Positions 1 to 6,494 of a stretch of 15,666 nucleotides of DNA are shown in pieces; position 1 is the stretch's first letter, and each line of letters begins with the position of its first letter. The notes beneath the pieces are model-generated. The model was given only the letters and a program-made list of their open reading frames with translations. It was not told the origin of the DNA and did not search any database. Source of the stretch: Proteobacteria bacterium UBA652 (GTDB taxonomy: Bacteria > Pseudomonadota > Gammaproteobacteria > Nitrosococcales > Methylophagaceae). The DNA is taken from NCBI GenBank assembly GCA_002299915.1, contig DBOG01000004.1:1-15666 (forward strand), written 5' to 3'. A program made the translations under genes and the position numbers.

Positions 1-87
1 ATTTTGTCAGTCTGTTTTACGAGAAGAACCAACATACTCGACATGCACCTTAAGTTTTGTAACCCACGTCGAAACCAGGTCATCCCC
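1..87 (-). ncRNA. ssrA: tmRNA (transfer-messenger RNA), 5' part, cut by the window edge
   Basis: tmRNA rescues stalled ribosomes: its alanylated tRNA-like end enters the A site and a short internal reading frame then tags the nascent protein for degradation. Read on the minus strand, the sequence starts at 87 with GGGGATGACCTGG, followed by GGTTTCGAC, AGGTGCATGTCGAG and CTCGTAAAACAGAC. These match in order the conserved 5' half of bacterial tmRNA (acceptor-stem strand, D-like region, first helix and run-in to the tag). The tag codons and the 3' tRNA-like half lie beyond position 1. The partner smpB is on the same strand 277 bases upstream. The 5' end at 87 is placed by similarity; the primary transcript is probably longer and trimmed by RNase P. 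Confidence 0.9.
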
Positions 88-132
88 AAAAGTGTGCGTG
101 ATACGATTTTCACGACTTGTTTATACTCAGAC

Positions 133-138
133 ATTATA
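133..138 (-). promoter_or_regulatory. Possible -10 element for ssrA
   Basis: The minus strand reads TATAAT here, a perfect -10 hexamer, about 45 bases before the mature tmRNA 5' end. A leader of that size would be removed by RNase P. I find no convincing -35 hexamer at 15-19 bp, so this remains tentative. Confidence 0.3.
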
Positions 139-177
139 AATGAGAGATGGTTTCTCTGCTAGGGTTCATTTCGGATG

Positions 178-275
178 AGATGGCGGGAATTGCTACGTTC
201 ATCCATGAACTTCGGCCGACGGCCCATCCGATGGATGTCCAAAATTGTTCCTGACAATTTTGTGAGCCCGCGTCT
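178..275. other. Dense inverted-repeat cluster (possible structured RNA or palindromic intergenic element)
   Basis: Within the non-coding 88-364 stretch, four perfect hairpins lie side by side: GTTCA/TGAAC (197-210), GGCC/GGCC (214-224), CATCC/GGATG (225-237) and CAAAATTGT/ACAATTTTG (240-262, 9 bp with a 5-base loop). They are enclosed by a closing helix AGAT-g-GCGGG (178-187) with CCCGCGTCT (267-275), whose one T-G pair is a wobble only in plus-strand RNA. Two more inverted repeats follow: CTATGAG/CTCATAG (292-326) and CCCTT/AAGGG (334-352). No reading frame and no rho-independent terminator are seen. I do not recognise a known RNA family. The GGAATTGC...TTCATCCATGAAC wording resembles dispersed palindromic repeats of other proteobacterial genomes, but that is only an impression. 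Confidence 0.45.
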
Positions 276-364
276 GTGTTTGAGATGGAACCTATGAGGG
301 AGTAACTATTTAATTTCCGCTCATAGAGTCATACCCTTCGAGAGCCTAAGGGCGAACAGGAACA

Positions 365-850
365 TCACTTATTACGAAAAATTCTGGCCTTTTCTCTTGC
401 CCAATCCTGATCTTTGGTGGCGGCGCGCTTATCTTGCTGTTGTTTGCCTTTGGCTAATGCAATCTCTAGCTTTGCTCGGCCTTTTTTCCAATATAGCGCC
501 ATGGGGACGATGGTATAACCCTTGCGATCAACAGCGGCAGTTAAACGATTAAGCTCTATCCGATTCAATAACAATTTTCGGCGACGGATATTCACAGGAT
601 GGACATGGGTAGATGCAGATAACATGGGCGAAATATGCGCACCATGGAGCCATGCTTCACCTTGATGCATGACGATATAGCTTTCTTGCAATTGCGCACG
701 ACCATCTCGCAGGCTTTTGACTTCCCACCCTTCTAGCACGAGCCCTGCTTCAAATTTATCTTCTATGAAGTAGTCATGCCGTGCCTTACGGTTTTGGGCA
801 ATGCTATTGCTTGTGTCGCCTTTCTTTTTGTTTTTTCCTGCCATCTGCAT
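365..850 (-). CDS. smpB: SsrA-binding protein SmpB
   Basis: SmpB binds the tRNA-like domain of tmRNA and mimics the missing anticodon stem so the complex can enter stalled ribosomes. The 161 residues match the family's usual length of about 160. Recognisable stretches are NRKARHDYFIEDKFEAGLVL and EGWEVKSLR near the N-terminus, QESYIVMHQGEAWLHGAHISP in the middle, then RKLLLNRIELNRL and KGYTIVPMALYWKKGRAKLE. The basic tail (KGKQQQDKRAATKDQDW...) is the part that becomes helical in the mRNA channel. The ATG at 850 has an AGG about 10 bases upstream; a second ATG at 844 (MAGKNKKK) is also possible. It lies on the same strand as ssrA and is divergent from the transporter gene. Identification is secure. 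Confidence 0.97.
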   Translation of the reverse strand: MQMAGKNKKKGDTSNSIAQNRKARHDYFIEDKFEAGLVLEGWEVKSLRDGRAQLQESYIVMHQGEAWLHGAHISPMLSASTHVHPVNIRRRKLLLNRIELNRLTAAVDRKGYTIVPMALYWKKGRAKLEIALAKGKQQQDKRAATKDQDWAREKARIFRNK

Positions 851-941
851 ATTATATCAGCCTAATCGCTGTGTGAGACTTGTAGATTGATGCAATTTCG
901 CACAAAATAGCAGTTCTGACATTTAAATTTAGGATAGTTAT

Positions 942-2330
942 ATGAGACCTACAAAATCCATGCATGGCCAATGGTCTTCTAACTGGGCTTTTATCCTTGC
1001 TGCAACTGGCGCTGCCGTTGGCTTAGGTAATATTTGGAAATTCCCTTATATTACGGGCGAACATGGTGGTGGTGCGTTCGTTATTGTGTATTTACTCTGT
1101 ATTGCGGTAATTGGTATTCCGATTATGATGGCTGAGGTGATGCTTGGTCGCCGCGGTCGGCAAAACCCTGTTGCATCATTGCAGACTATTGCAGCAGAAG
1201 AAAATAAAAGCGGCTTGTGGCGCTTGCTTGGTTGGAGCGGCGTGCTGGCTGGGTTTTTGATTTTATCTTATTACAGCGTTATTGCGGGTCAGGCAATGGC
1301 TTATATCCCACGGACATTTGGCGGTATGTTTAATGGCGTCACCGCCGATGGTGCACATAGTTTATATCAATCCTTAACCGCCGATCCCGAACGTTTATTA
1401 GCCTGGCATACTGTATTTATGGTTGGCACAATGGTGCTGGTCGCCCGTGGGGTGAAGAGCGGCTTGGAGCGTTCTGTGCAATTTTTAATGCCTGCCCTCT
1501 TCCTGATTTTATTGTTATTAGTCGCCTATGCCTCAAATACAGGCGAGCATTTTACCCGTGCCATTCATTTTTTGTTTAATCCTGATTTTAGTAAATTAAC
1601 GGGTAAAAGCGTGTTGGTTGCGATGGGTCATGCTTTCTTTTCCTTGAGCTTAGGCATGGGCGCAATCATGATTTATGGCTCTTATTTGCCCAAAGACACC
1701 TCGATTTTGAAGGTGTCTGTCGCAATTTCTATTGCAGATACTTTGGTGGCATTATTAGCAGGTTTGGCTATTTTCCCCTTAGTGTTTGCCAATGGCTTAG
1801 AAATTGGAGTCGGCCCAGGATTGATTTTTGAGACCTTACCGATTGCATTCGGCCATATGGACGGCGGTGCTTTTTTTGGTGGGATGTTTTTCTTATTACT
1901 GGTGCTTGCCGCATGGAGCTCTGCTATTTCATTGATTGAGCCCGCAGTTACTTGGGTGGTTGAGAATAAAGGCGTAAGCCGTGTATATGCTTCTGTCACG
2001 CTTGGTGTAATCACCTGGTTACTAGGTGTATTGACTATTTTCTCATTCAATATTGGCTCAGAGTGGAAATTGTTTGATAAAACTTTCTTTGACTTATTAG
2101 GTTATGTAACCGCGAATATTATGTTGCCATTGGGCGGCTTATTCATTGCAATTTTCTCGGGTTGGGTGATGCATCAGCATGCAACCCGCGAAGAACTCGG
2201 TATTAAATATAATTTTATGTATCAATTATGGCGCTTTTTGGTACGCTGGGTAACGCCGGTTGCAGTGATTATCGTTTTCCTCAATGCAGTTGGTCTGATT
2301 GATAATATTAAAGATTGGTTACACTATTGA
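942..2330 (+). CDS. Sodium-dependent transporter, NSS/SNF family
   Basis: This is an inner-membrane symporter of the neurotransmitter:sodium symporter family (LeuT fold), which in bacteria usually imports amino acids or similar small compounds with Na+. The family signature is clear: residues 20-36 contain AATGAAVGLGNIWKFPY, the unwound first helix that carries Na+ and substrate sites, followed by EHGGGAFVIVYLL. The 462 residues carry about 11-12 hydrophobic segments, consistent with the shorter bacterial branch (MhsT/YocR-like). The substrate cannot be read from the sequence. The ATG at 942 has an AGGA seven bases upstream. The stop codon overlaps the start of ratA (TTGA), so the two are probably translationally coupled, although ratA has no obvious link to transport. 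Confidence 0.92.
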   Translation: MRPTKSMHGQWSSNWAFILAATGAAVGLGNIWKFPYITGEHGGGAFVIVYLLCIAVIGIPIMMAEVMLGRRGRQNPVASLQTIAAEENKSGLWRLLGWSGVLAGFLILSYYSVIAGQAMAYIPRTFGGMFNGVTADGAHSLYQSLTADPERLLAWHTVFMVGTMVLVARGVKSGLERSVQFLMPALFLILLLLVAYASNTGEHFTRAIHFLFNPDFSKLTGKSVLVAMGHAFFSLSLGMGAIMIYGSYLPKDTSILKVSVAISIADTLVALLAGLAIFPLVFANGLEIGVGPGLIFETLPIAFGHMDGGAFFGGMFFLLLVLAAWSSAISLIEPAVTWVVENKGVSRVYASVTLGVITWLLGVLTIFSFNIGSEWKLFDKTFFDLLGYVTANIMLPLGGLFIAIFSGWVMHQHATREELGIKYNFMYQLWRFLVRWVTPVAVIIVFLNAVGLIDNIKDWLHY

Positions 2331-2761
2331 CCACAGTGAGTCGTAGCGCCTTGGTGATATATTCACCTGCGCAGATGTATGCTTTAGTGAATGATATTGC
2401 GGCCTACCCACAATTTTTGCCATGGTGTAAAGGCAGTGAGATCCTTAAATCAACAGAGGCTGAAATATCGGCAGCGTTAGAGGTCAAAAAGGGAATACTG
2501 CACCATCAGTTTTCAACCCGCAATACATTAACACCAGATGCCGCTATTGATATGCACTTAATTGATGGCCCTTTTAAACAATTAGAGGGTCATTGGCAGT
2601 TCGGTATGATAGGTGATAATCAGGGTTGCCGTGTGTCACTCGACATGGATTTTGAATTCTCAAACCAATTATTGAGTTCGACACTTAGCCCTGTTTTCAG
2701 CCAAATTACAGGCTCAATGGTCGATGCTTTTTGCCAGCGCGCCCAAGTAATTTATGGATAA
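2327..2761 (+). CDS. ratA: RatA-type START/polyketide-cyclase-like protein (ribosome association toxin family)
   Basis: This is a small soluble protein of the START-like superfamily (Coq10/RatA group). E. coli RatA was described as inhibiting 70S ribosome assembly, while Coq10 homologues bind ubiquinone, so its true role is debated. Family landmarks are SRSALVIYSPAQMYALVND, AAYPQFLPWCKGSEIL, a central FSTRNTLTPDAAIDMHLIDGP and the C-terminal helix FSQITGSMVDAFCQRAQ. I chose the TTG at 2327, giving 144 residues and MTTVSRSAL, because it overlaps the transporter stop as TTGA, a typical coupled junction, and matches the usual start just before the SRSAL motif. In-frame TTG 2315 and GTG 2336 are alternatives. 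It is followed by rnfH with an 8-base overlap, the conserved ratA-ratB pairing. Confidence 0.88.
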   Translation: MTTVSRSALVIYSPAQMYALVNDIAAYPQFLPWCKGSEILKSTEAEISAALEVKKGILHHQFSTRNTLTPDAAIDMHLIDGPFKQLEGHWQFGMIGDNQGCRVSLDMDFEFSNQLLSSTLSPVFSQITGSMVDAFCQRAQVIYG

Positions 2762-2789
2762 CACAATGGATGACACAATGGATGACAAG
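2754..2789 (+). repeat. Three 12-bp tandem repeats at the rnfH start
   Basis: The units ATGGATAACACA, ATGGATGACACA and ATGGATGACAAG lie head to tail. Each begins with an in-frame ATG. The first two differ at one base, and the third also differs at its end. Confidence 0.85.
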
Positions 2790-3098
2790 AAAATTACGGT
2801 TGAAGTGGCTTATGCCCTGCCTGAAAAGCAAACGATTATTGCCATTGATGTGCCCGAAGGCACCACTGTTGGGGAGGCGATCCAACTCTCTAATATTATC
2901 GCTGAATTTCCTGATATTGATTTAGACACCGCTAAAATAGGGATCTTTGGCAAAATGGCAAAAGCCGATAAAGTGCTGCGCGATAAAGATCGGGTGGAAA
3001 TTTATCGTAAATTGATTGCTGATCCAAAGGAATCCCGCCGTCAGCAAGCGGAGATGCAAAAACAAAAGGCCTTGGAAGCGACGAAAGAAGCGACTTAA
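2754..3098 (+). CDS. rnfH: RnfH/RatB family protein (ubiquitin-like fold)
   Basis: This is a small protein of the RnfH family (UPF0125), a beta-grasp domain found next to ratA or in rnf operons; its biochemical function is not established. The core is ITVEVAYALPEKQTIIAIDV, then EGTTVGEAIQLS, FPDIDLDTAKIGIFGK and the motif KVLRDKDRVEIYRKLIADPKE, which ends the domain. A charged, Lys/Gln-rich tail (SRRQQAEMQKQKALEATKEAT) follows. The start is ambiguous: a 12-bp unit (ATGGATRACACA) repeats three times at 2754, 2766 and 2778, giving MDNTMDDTMDDKK and three in-frame ATG codons. The first overlaps the ratA stop. The shortest form would begin closest to the conserved domain. The stop overlaps by two bases with that of the convergent DUF455 gene. 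Confidence 0.9.
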   Translation: MDNTMDDTMDDKKITVEVAYALPEKQTIIAIDVPEGTTVGEAIQLSNIIAEFPDIDLDTAKIGIFGKMAKADKVLRDKDRVEIYRKLIADPKESRRQQAEMQKQKALEATKEAT

Positions 3099-3907
3099 CC
3101 TTTCCCCTCTAGCAAAGCCATCTCGGCATCGGTAAACCCCGCTTTCTTGCGCGCTTCGGTATGAAAGGGTCCGCGTAATTCACCATCAAAATAGGTTTCT
3201 AATAAGTCTTTAAACGTCACCAGCGGATCAAGCTGCCGCTGCTCGCATAGATAATTAAACCAACGCGTACCAATCGTGACATGCCCAATTTCTTCTTCCA
3301 AGATAATTTCTAAAATCTCTACGGCACGATGATCGCCATGGCCTGTTAATTTGTTCATCATCGCAGGGCTAACATCTAATCCTCTCGCCTCCAATACCCG
3401 TGGCACCAATGCCATTCGTTTCAAAGGATCGTCATGGGTTTTTTGCGCCATTTCCCATAAGCCATTGTGGGCTGGAAAACCACCATAATCATAGCCTAAT
3501 GACTGCAAATGGGTTCGCAATAAAGTGAAATGTTGCGCTTCTTCAGCAGCCACTTGCGCCCAATCCGCATAAAATTCATCCGGCATCCCCGAAAAACGCG
3601 CCACCGCATCCCATGCGAGGTTGATGGCATTAAATTCAATATGGGCGATGGCATGGATCAAAGGTGCTGTACCATGCTGTTCACTTTTTCGACGTCGCGG
3701 TAAGTCCTTGGCAGCGACTAAGATCGGTCTCTCTGGATGCCCTGCCACATCACTTATAGCCAGCGTTTTCAGCGTATCCAGCGTTAATTCACCTGCTCGC
3801 CATTGTGTGATAATCGCAGCCGTTGCCGTCACTTTTTCGAGTGGGTCTATCAAACCATGACACCATAGCGCTGCTTGGCGTAGCTCACTTTGCTCGCTAT
3901 TAGTCAT
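3095..3907 (-). CDS. DUF455 family ferritin-like protein
   Basis: This is a member of the DUF455 family (PF04305), a helical ferritin-like fold expected to bind a metal pair; no reaction is established. The 270-residue length is typical. Probable ligand stretches are LIHAIAHIEFNAINLAWDA, AAEEAQHFTLLRTHL, RVLEARGLDVSPAM and ILEEEIGHVTIGTRWFNYLC, each with Glu and His spaced as in four-helix di-iron proteins. The C-terminus ARKKAGFTDAEMALL is also family-like. The ATG at 3907 is preceded directly by AGGG, too close for a normal ribosome binding site, and a stop codon two codons upstream rules out extension, so the gene may be weakly translated. It converges with rnfH, and its 5' side faces the promoter of the MNIO operon. 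Confidence 0.88.
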   Translation of the reverse strand: MTNSEQSELRQAALWCHGLIDPLEKVTATAAIITQWRAGELTLDTLKTLAISDVAGHPERPILVAAKDLPRRRKSEQHGTAPLIHAIAHIEFNAINLAWDAVARFSGMPDEFYADWAQVAAEEAQHFTLLRTHLQSLGYDYGGFPAHNGLWEMAQKTHDDPLKRMALVPRVLEARGLDVSPAMMNKLTGHGDHRAVEILEIILEEEIGHVTIGTRWFNYLCEQRQLDPLVTFKDLLETYFDGELRGPFHTEARKKAGFTDAEMALLEGKG

Positions 3908-3957
3908 CCCTTATCAACCACGAATACCATAGATATCCAATAATAAAAAGTCATAAA

Positions 3958-3986
3958 TTGATCCAAATCGGTGCAAATAATTTAAT
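3958..3986 (+). promoter_or_regulatory. Candidate sigma-70 promoter of the MNIO operon
   Basis: TTGATC (3958-3963) and TTTAAT (3981-3986) are separated by exactly 17 bases and match 4/6 and 5/6 of the -35 and -10 consensus. Transcription would start near 3993, leaving a leader of about 40 bases before the ATG at 4036. Confidence 0.5.
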
Positions 3987-3988
3987 TT

Positions 3989-4003
3989 CGCTATATTATA
4001 GCG
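3989..4003. promoter_or_regulatory. 15-bp perfect palindrome at the predicted transcription start, likely operator
   Basis: CGCTATATTATAGCG is a perfect dyad around a single central T. It begins two bases after the candidate -10 element, where a dimeric repressor would block initiation. The regulator is unknown and no regulator gene lies next to it. Confidence 0.5.
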
Positions 4004-4035
4004 TTACTCTCTGCTCTAAACCTTAGGAACTTGTT

Positions 4036-4842
4036 ATGAAACTTCGTATTATACTAACGTTATTTACGATCTGCTTTGCTCAAGCAAGCATGGCGATAGA
4101 AACACAAATCATGGTGCGCGCCAAAGCCGTTGATGCAAAATTTATTGGCAGCAGTGTCGGGGGAATGCGTGCTGTCGTCAGCGATGCCGAAACAGGTGAA
4201 GTGTTAGATTCAGGCTGGATCAATGGCGAAACAGGTAGCACTGATACCTTAATCAACAATCCAATTGCACGCGGCCAAAGCCTCACCGAAGAGGATACTG
4301 CGGGCTTTATTGCCCATGTTCATTTAACCAGCCCCCGCTTACTAAAATTTACTGTAATGGGTCCTTATGCCTATCGTCAATCCTTACAAGAAGCTAGCAT
4401 CACTTCTTGGGTGATTCCGGGTAAACATATCCTGGGAGATGGCATTATTTTAGATATGCCCGGCTTTATTGTTGATACGTGGACCAGTGTACTCGAAGGT
4501 GGTATCGTTCAAATATTTGCTAAAACGGCGATGTTATGTGGCTGTAAAATCTCTCCTAATACCGAATGGCAGCCTGACAATTTTGAAGCAAAAACGATTA
4601 TTATGCGAGATAGCAAGAAAATCACCGAAATAACGTTGGATTTCACTGGCCCCGTCGGCATATTCTCAAGCAAAACTAAGCTGGAGCATCCTGGCCATTA
4701 TAAAATAATCACTTATTTATTTGATGAAAAAACAGGCAATGTGGGTGTAGACCGTGCTATTTTTGAAATCCCAGAAGAAAAGAAAACCGTTATTGATGAA
4801 GCACAGGATGAGATAGAGAGCATCGAAGAAACGATAGAGTAA
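4036..4842 (+). CDS. Secreted protein with a Cys-Gly-Cys motif, possible MNIO substrate or partner
   Basis: I cannot assign this protein to a named family. Residues 1-20 (MKLRIILTLFTICFAQASMA) look like a Sec signal peptide cleaved after Ala20, so the protein should be periplasmic. The mature 248 residues look beta-rich. The only two mature cysteines are C168 and C170, in MLCGCK. A later stretch (PGHYKIITYLFDEKTGNVGVD, 219-239) precedes a final strand, and residues 247-268 form a highly acidic, lysine-containing tail. From memory, similar secreted proteins with an MCGC motif and a GNTGVD-like motif occur elsewhere; I could not check this. The ATG at 4036 has AGGA seven bases upstream. It leads an operon with a DUF692/MNIO enzyme and a DUF2063 protein. 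In bufferin operons that place belongs to the precursor, so I infer it may be modified at the cysteines. Confidence 0.8.
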   Translation: MKLRIILTLFTICFAQASMAIETQIMVRAKAVDAKFIGSSVGGMRAVVSDAETGEVLDSGWINGETGSTDTLINNPIARGQSLTEEDTAGFIAHVHLTSPRLLKFTVMGPYAYRQSLQEASITSWVIPGKHILGDGIILDMPGFIVDTWTSVLEGGIVQIFAKTAMLCGCKISPNTEWQPDNFEAKTIIMRDSKKITEITLDFTGPVGIFSSKTKLEHPGHYKIITYLFDEKTGNVGVDRAIFEIPEEKKTVIDEAQDEIESIEETIE

Positions 4843-4877
4843 TCTGTAACTTTTTCAGGTTTTAAGCGTCAAATTAT

Positions 4878-5753
4878 ATGACGTATTCAGAATATAGACC
4901 AATGAAAATGACCACACCACACTTTGCAGGAACTGGGCTAGGTTTACGCCGTAGCTTTATTAATGAATTGATGGCGCTCGGCAATCCCATTGCCGACTTC
5001 TATGAAGTTGCCCCTGAGAATTGGATGGAGATGGGCGGTGCAATAGGTAAGAAATTTGCCGCCTTTGCTGAAAAAAATACGGTTATCTGCCATGGTTTAT
5101 CGCTATCGATTGGTAGCCCTTCCCCACTGGATGAACATTTCCTATTTAAGCTCAAAAAATTTCTTGATCAACATAATATCGCTTGTTATAGCGAGCATCT
5201 CAGCTATTGCAGTGATGAAGGCCATCTCTATGACCTCATGCCCATTCCATTTACAGAAGATGCAGTTAGGCATGTTGCCAGCCGCGTTAAACGTGTACAA
5301 GAGATAATAGAGCGTCCTTTAGTGCTTGAAAATGTCTCCTATTACGCAACGCCTAGCCCAGAAATGACTGAAATTGATTTTCTCAATGCGGTGCTAGCAG
5401 AATCAGATTGTGAGTTATTACTTGATGTAAACAATATTTACGTCAATAGTGTTAACCATCAATATCATGCCGAAGATTTCCTCAAAGCCATCCCTCGTGA
5501 ACGCATAAACTACATTCATATCGCAGGGCATTATCAAGAAGCCGAGGATTTACTTATCGATACCCATGGTGCAGAAATCATTGATCCTGTGTGGCAGTTA
5601 TTACAAACAACTTATTCAGAGTTTGGCCTCTTCCCAACACTATTAGAGCGTGATTTTAATATTCCAGAAATAGCCGAGCTCAAAACAGAACTGGCGCAAA
5701 TTCGTCACTACCAATCTGAGTTTGAAGGGGCATCACGTGTCCAATCAACCTAA
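4878..5753 (+). CDS. DUF692/MNIO family enzyme (multinuclear non-heme iron-dependent oxidase, BufB-like)
   Basis: This is a TIM-barrel enzyme of the DUF692 family (PF05114). Characterised members use two or three iron ions and oxygen to modify cysteine or other residues of ribosomally made peptides (MbnB, TglH, and BufB of bufferins). Hallmarks are GTGLGLRR, FYEVAPENW (41-49), CHGLSLSIGS with His72, YSEHLSY with Glu106/His107, PIPFTEDAV, LVLENVSYYA with Glu151, LLDVNNIYVN with Asp183, YIHIAGH with His214/His218, IDTHGAEI with Asp228/His230, and LLERDFNIP with Glu257. These are the likely metal ligands, and none appears missing. The length of 291 is normal. The start is uncertain: ATG 4878 lacks a clear ribosome binding site, and ATG 4902 or 4908 lie nearer the conserved core. 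It is flanked by its probable substrate and a DUF2063 partner. Confidence 0.93.
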   Translation: MTYSEYRPMKMTTPHFAGTGLGLRRSFINELMALGNPIADFYEVAPENWMEMGGAIGKKFAAFAEKNTVICHGLSLSIGSPSPLDEHFLFKLKKFLDQHNIACYSEHLSYCSDEGHLYDLMPIPFTEDAVRHVASRVKRVQEIIERPLVLENVSYYATPSPEMTEIDFLNAVLAESDCELLLDVNNIYVNSVNHQYHAEDFLKAIPRERINYIHIAGHYQEAEDLLIDTHGAEIIDPVWQLLQTTYSEFGLFPTLLERDFNIPEIAELKTELAQIRHYQSEFEGASRVQST

Positions 5754-6492
5754 GCCTATCGACTTTCGAGATACACAGGCACAATTTGCAAACTATATTC
5801 GTGATCCTGCAAACAACCCTGCCCCCGCCGATATTGAAACGCGGCGAATGACGATTTATCAAGAATTATTTTATAACAATATCCAAGGCTTTATTGCCAA
5901 TGGTTTTCCGGTTATCCGCAAGTTAATGGATGATGATAGCTGGCATGCCATGATCCGCGATTTTATGATCAAACATAAAAGTAAAACACCACTATTTCAT
6001 GAAATTGCCCGTGAATTTCTGAGTTATTTAGAAAATGAACGAGACACAAATAATGATCCGCCTTTTTTCTATGAACTTGCACATTATGAATGGGTAGAAC
6101 TCGCGCTTAGTGTGTCTACTGAAGAAATACCTGCTGAACCAGCAAACCCTGGCGATATTATGGCCGCTAAACTCGACACATCTCCCCTTGCCCGGCTATT
6201 GCAATATCAATACCCTGTCCACCAAATATCACCTGAATTCCAACCAGGCAGCCCAGCTAAATCAGCTGTTCACCTCTTGGTTTACCGCGCCGTTGATGAC
6301 AGCATAGTCTTTCTCGAATTCAATCCCGTTAGCGCACGCTTATTTGGCTTAATCAGTGAAGGATTAACCGGCCAAAAAGCCGCCGAACAAATCGTAACTG
6401 AATTACAACATCCCAATGCGGAGGTCGTCATTAAAGGGGCAAAAAACCTACTGCAAGATTGGTTCAACCGCCGTATTATATTTCAAGCATAA
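5737..6492 (+). CDS. DUF2063 family protein, MNIO partner (BufC-like)
   Basis: DUF2063 proteins (PF09836) commonly accompany DUF692 enzymes. In bufferin pathways the partner (BufC) is thought to present the precursor peptide to the MNIO enzyme. The first 90 residues fit the family: FRDTQAQFANYIRDP, then RRMTIYQELFYNNIQGFIANGFPVIRKLM, followed by W, an F-M-I-K-H stretch and FHEIAREFLSYL. PPFFYELAHYEWVELALS marks the hinge to a C-terminal domain rich in small hydrophobic strands. I chose GTG at 5737 because GAAGGGG lies six bases upstream; this gives 251 residues and a 17-base overlap with the MNIO gene, implying translational coupling. A TTG at 5722 would add five residues but has no such site. 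The gene ends the operon, just before a terminator. Confidence 0.9.
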   Translation: MSNQPKPIDFRDTQAQFANYIRDPANNPAPADIETRRMTIYQELFYNNIQGFIANGFPVIRKLMDDDSWHAMIRDFMIKHKSKTPLFHEIAREFLSYLENERDTNNDPPFFYELAHYEWVELALSVSTEEIPAEPANPGDIMAAKLDTSPLARLLQYQYPVHQISPEFQPGSPAKSAVHLLVYRAVDDSIVFLEFNPVSARLFGLISEGLTGQKAAEQIVTELQHPNAEVVIKGAKNLLQDWFNRRIIFQA

Positions 6493-6494
6493 AA

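Noticed and set aside
178..352. 6S RNA, RNase P RNA or a tRNA in the hairpin-rich region
   Set aside because: The single long interrupted helix of 6S RNA, the conserved RNase P core strings and a tRNA cloverleaf were each looked for on both strands and not found.
2731..2925. 64-residue frame across the ratA-rnfH junction
   Set aside because: It is out of frame with both conserved proteins, and its repeated MTQW is caused by the 12-bp DNA repeat.
3621..3860. Plus-strand frame opposite the DUF455 gene
   Set aside because: It is a shadow of the conserved minus-strand gene with no ribosome binding site.
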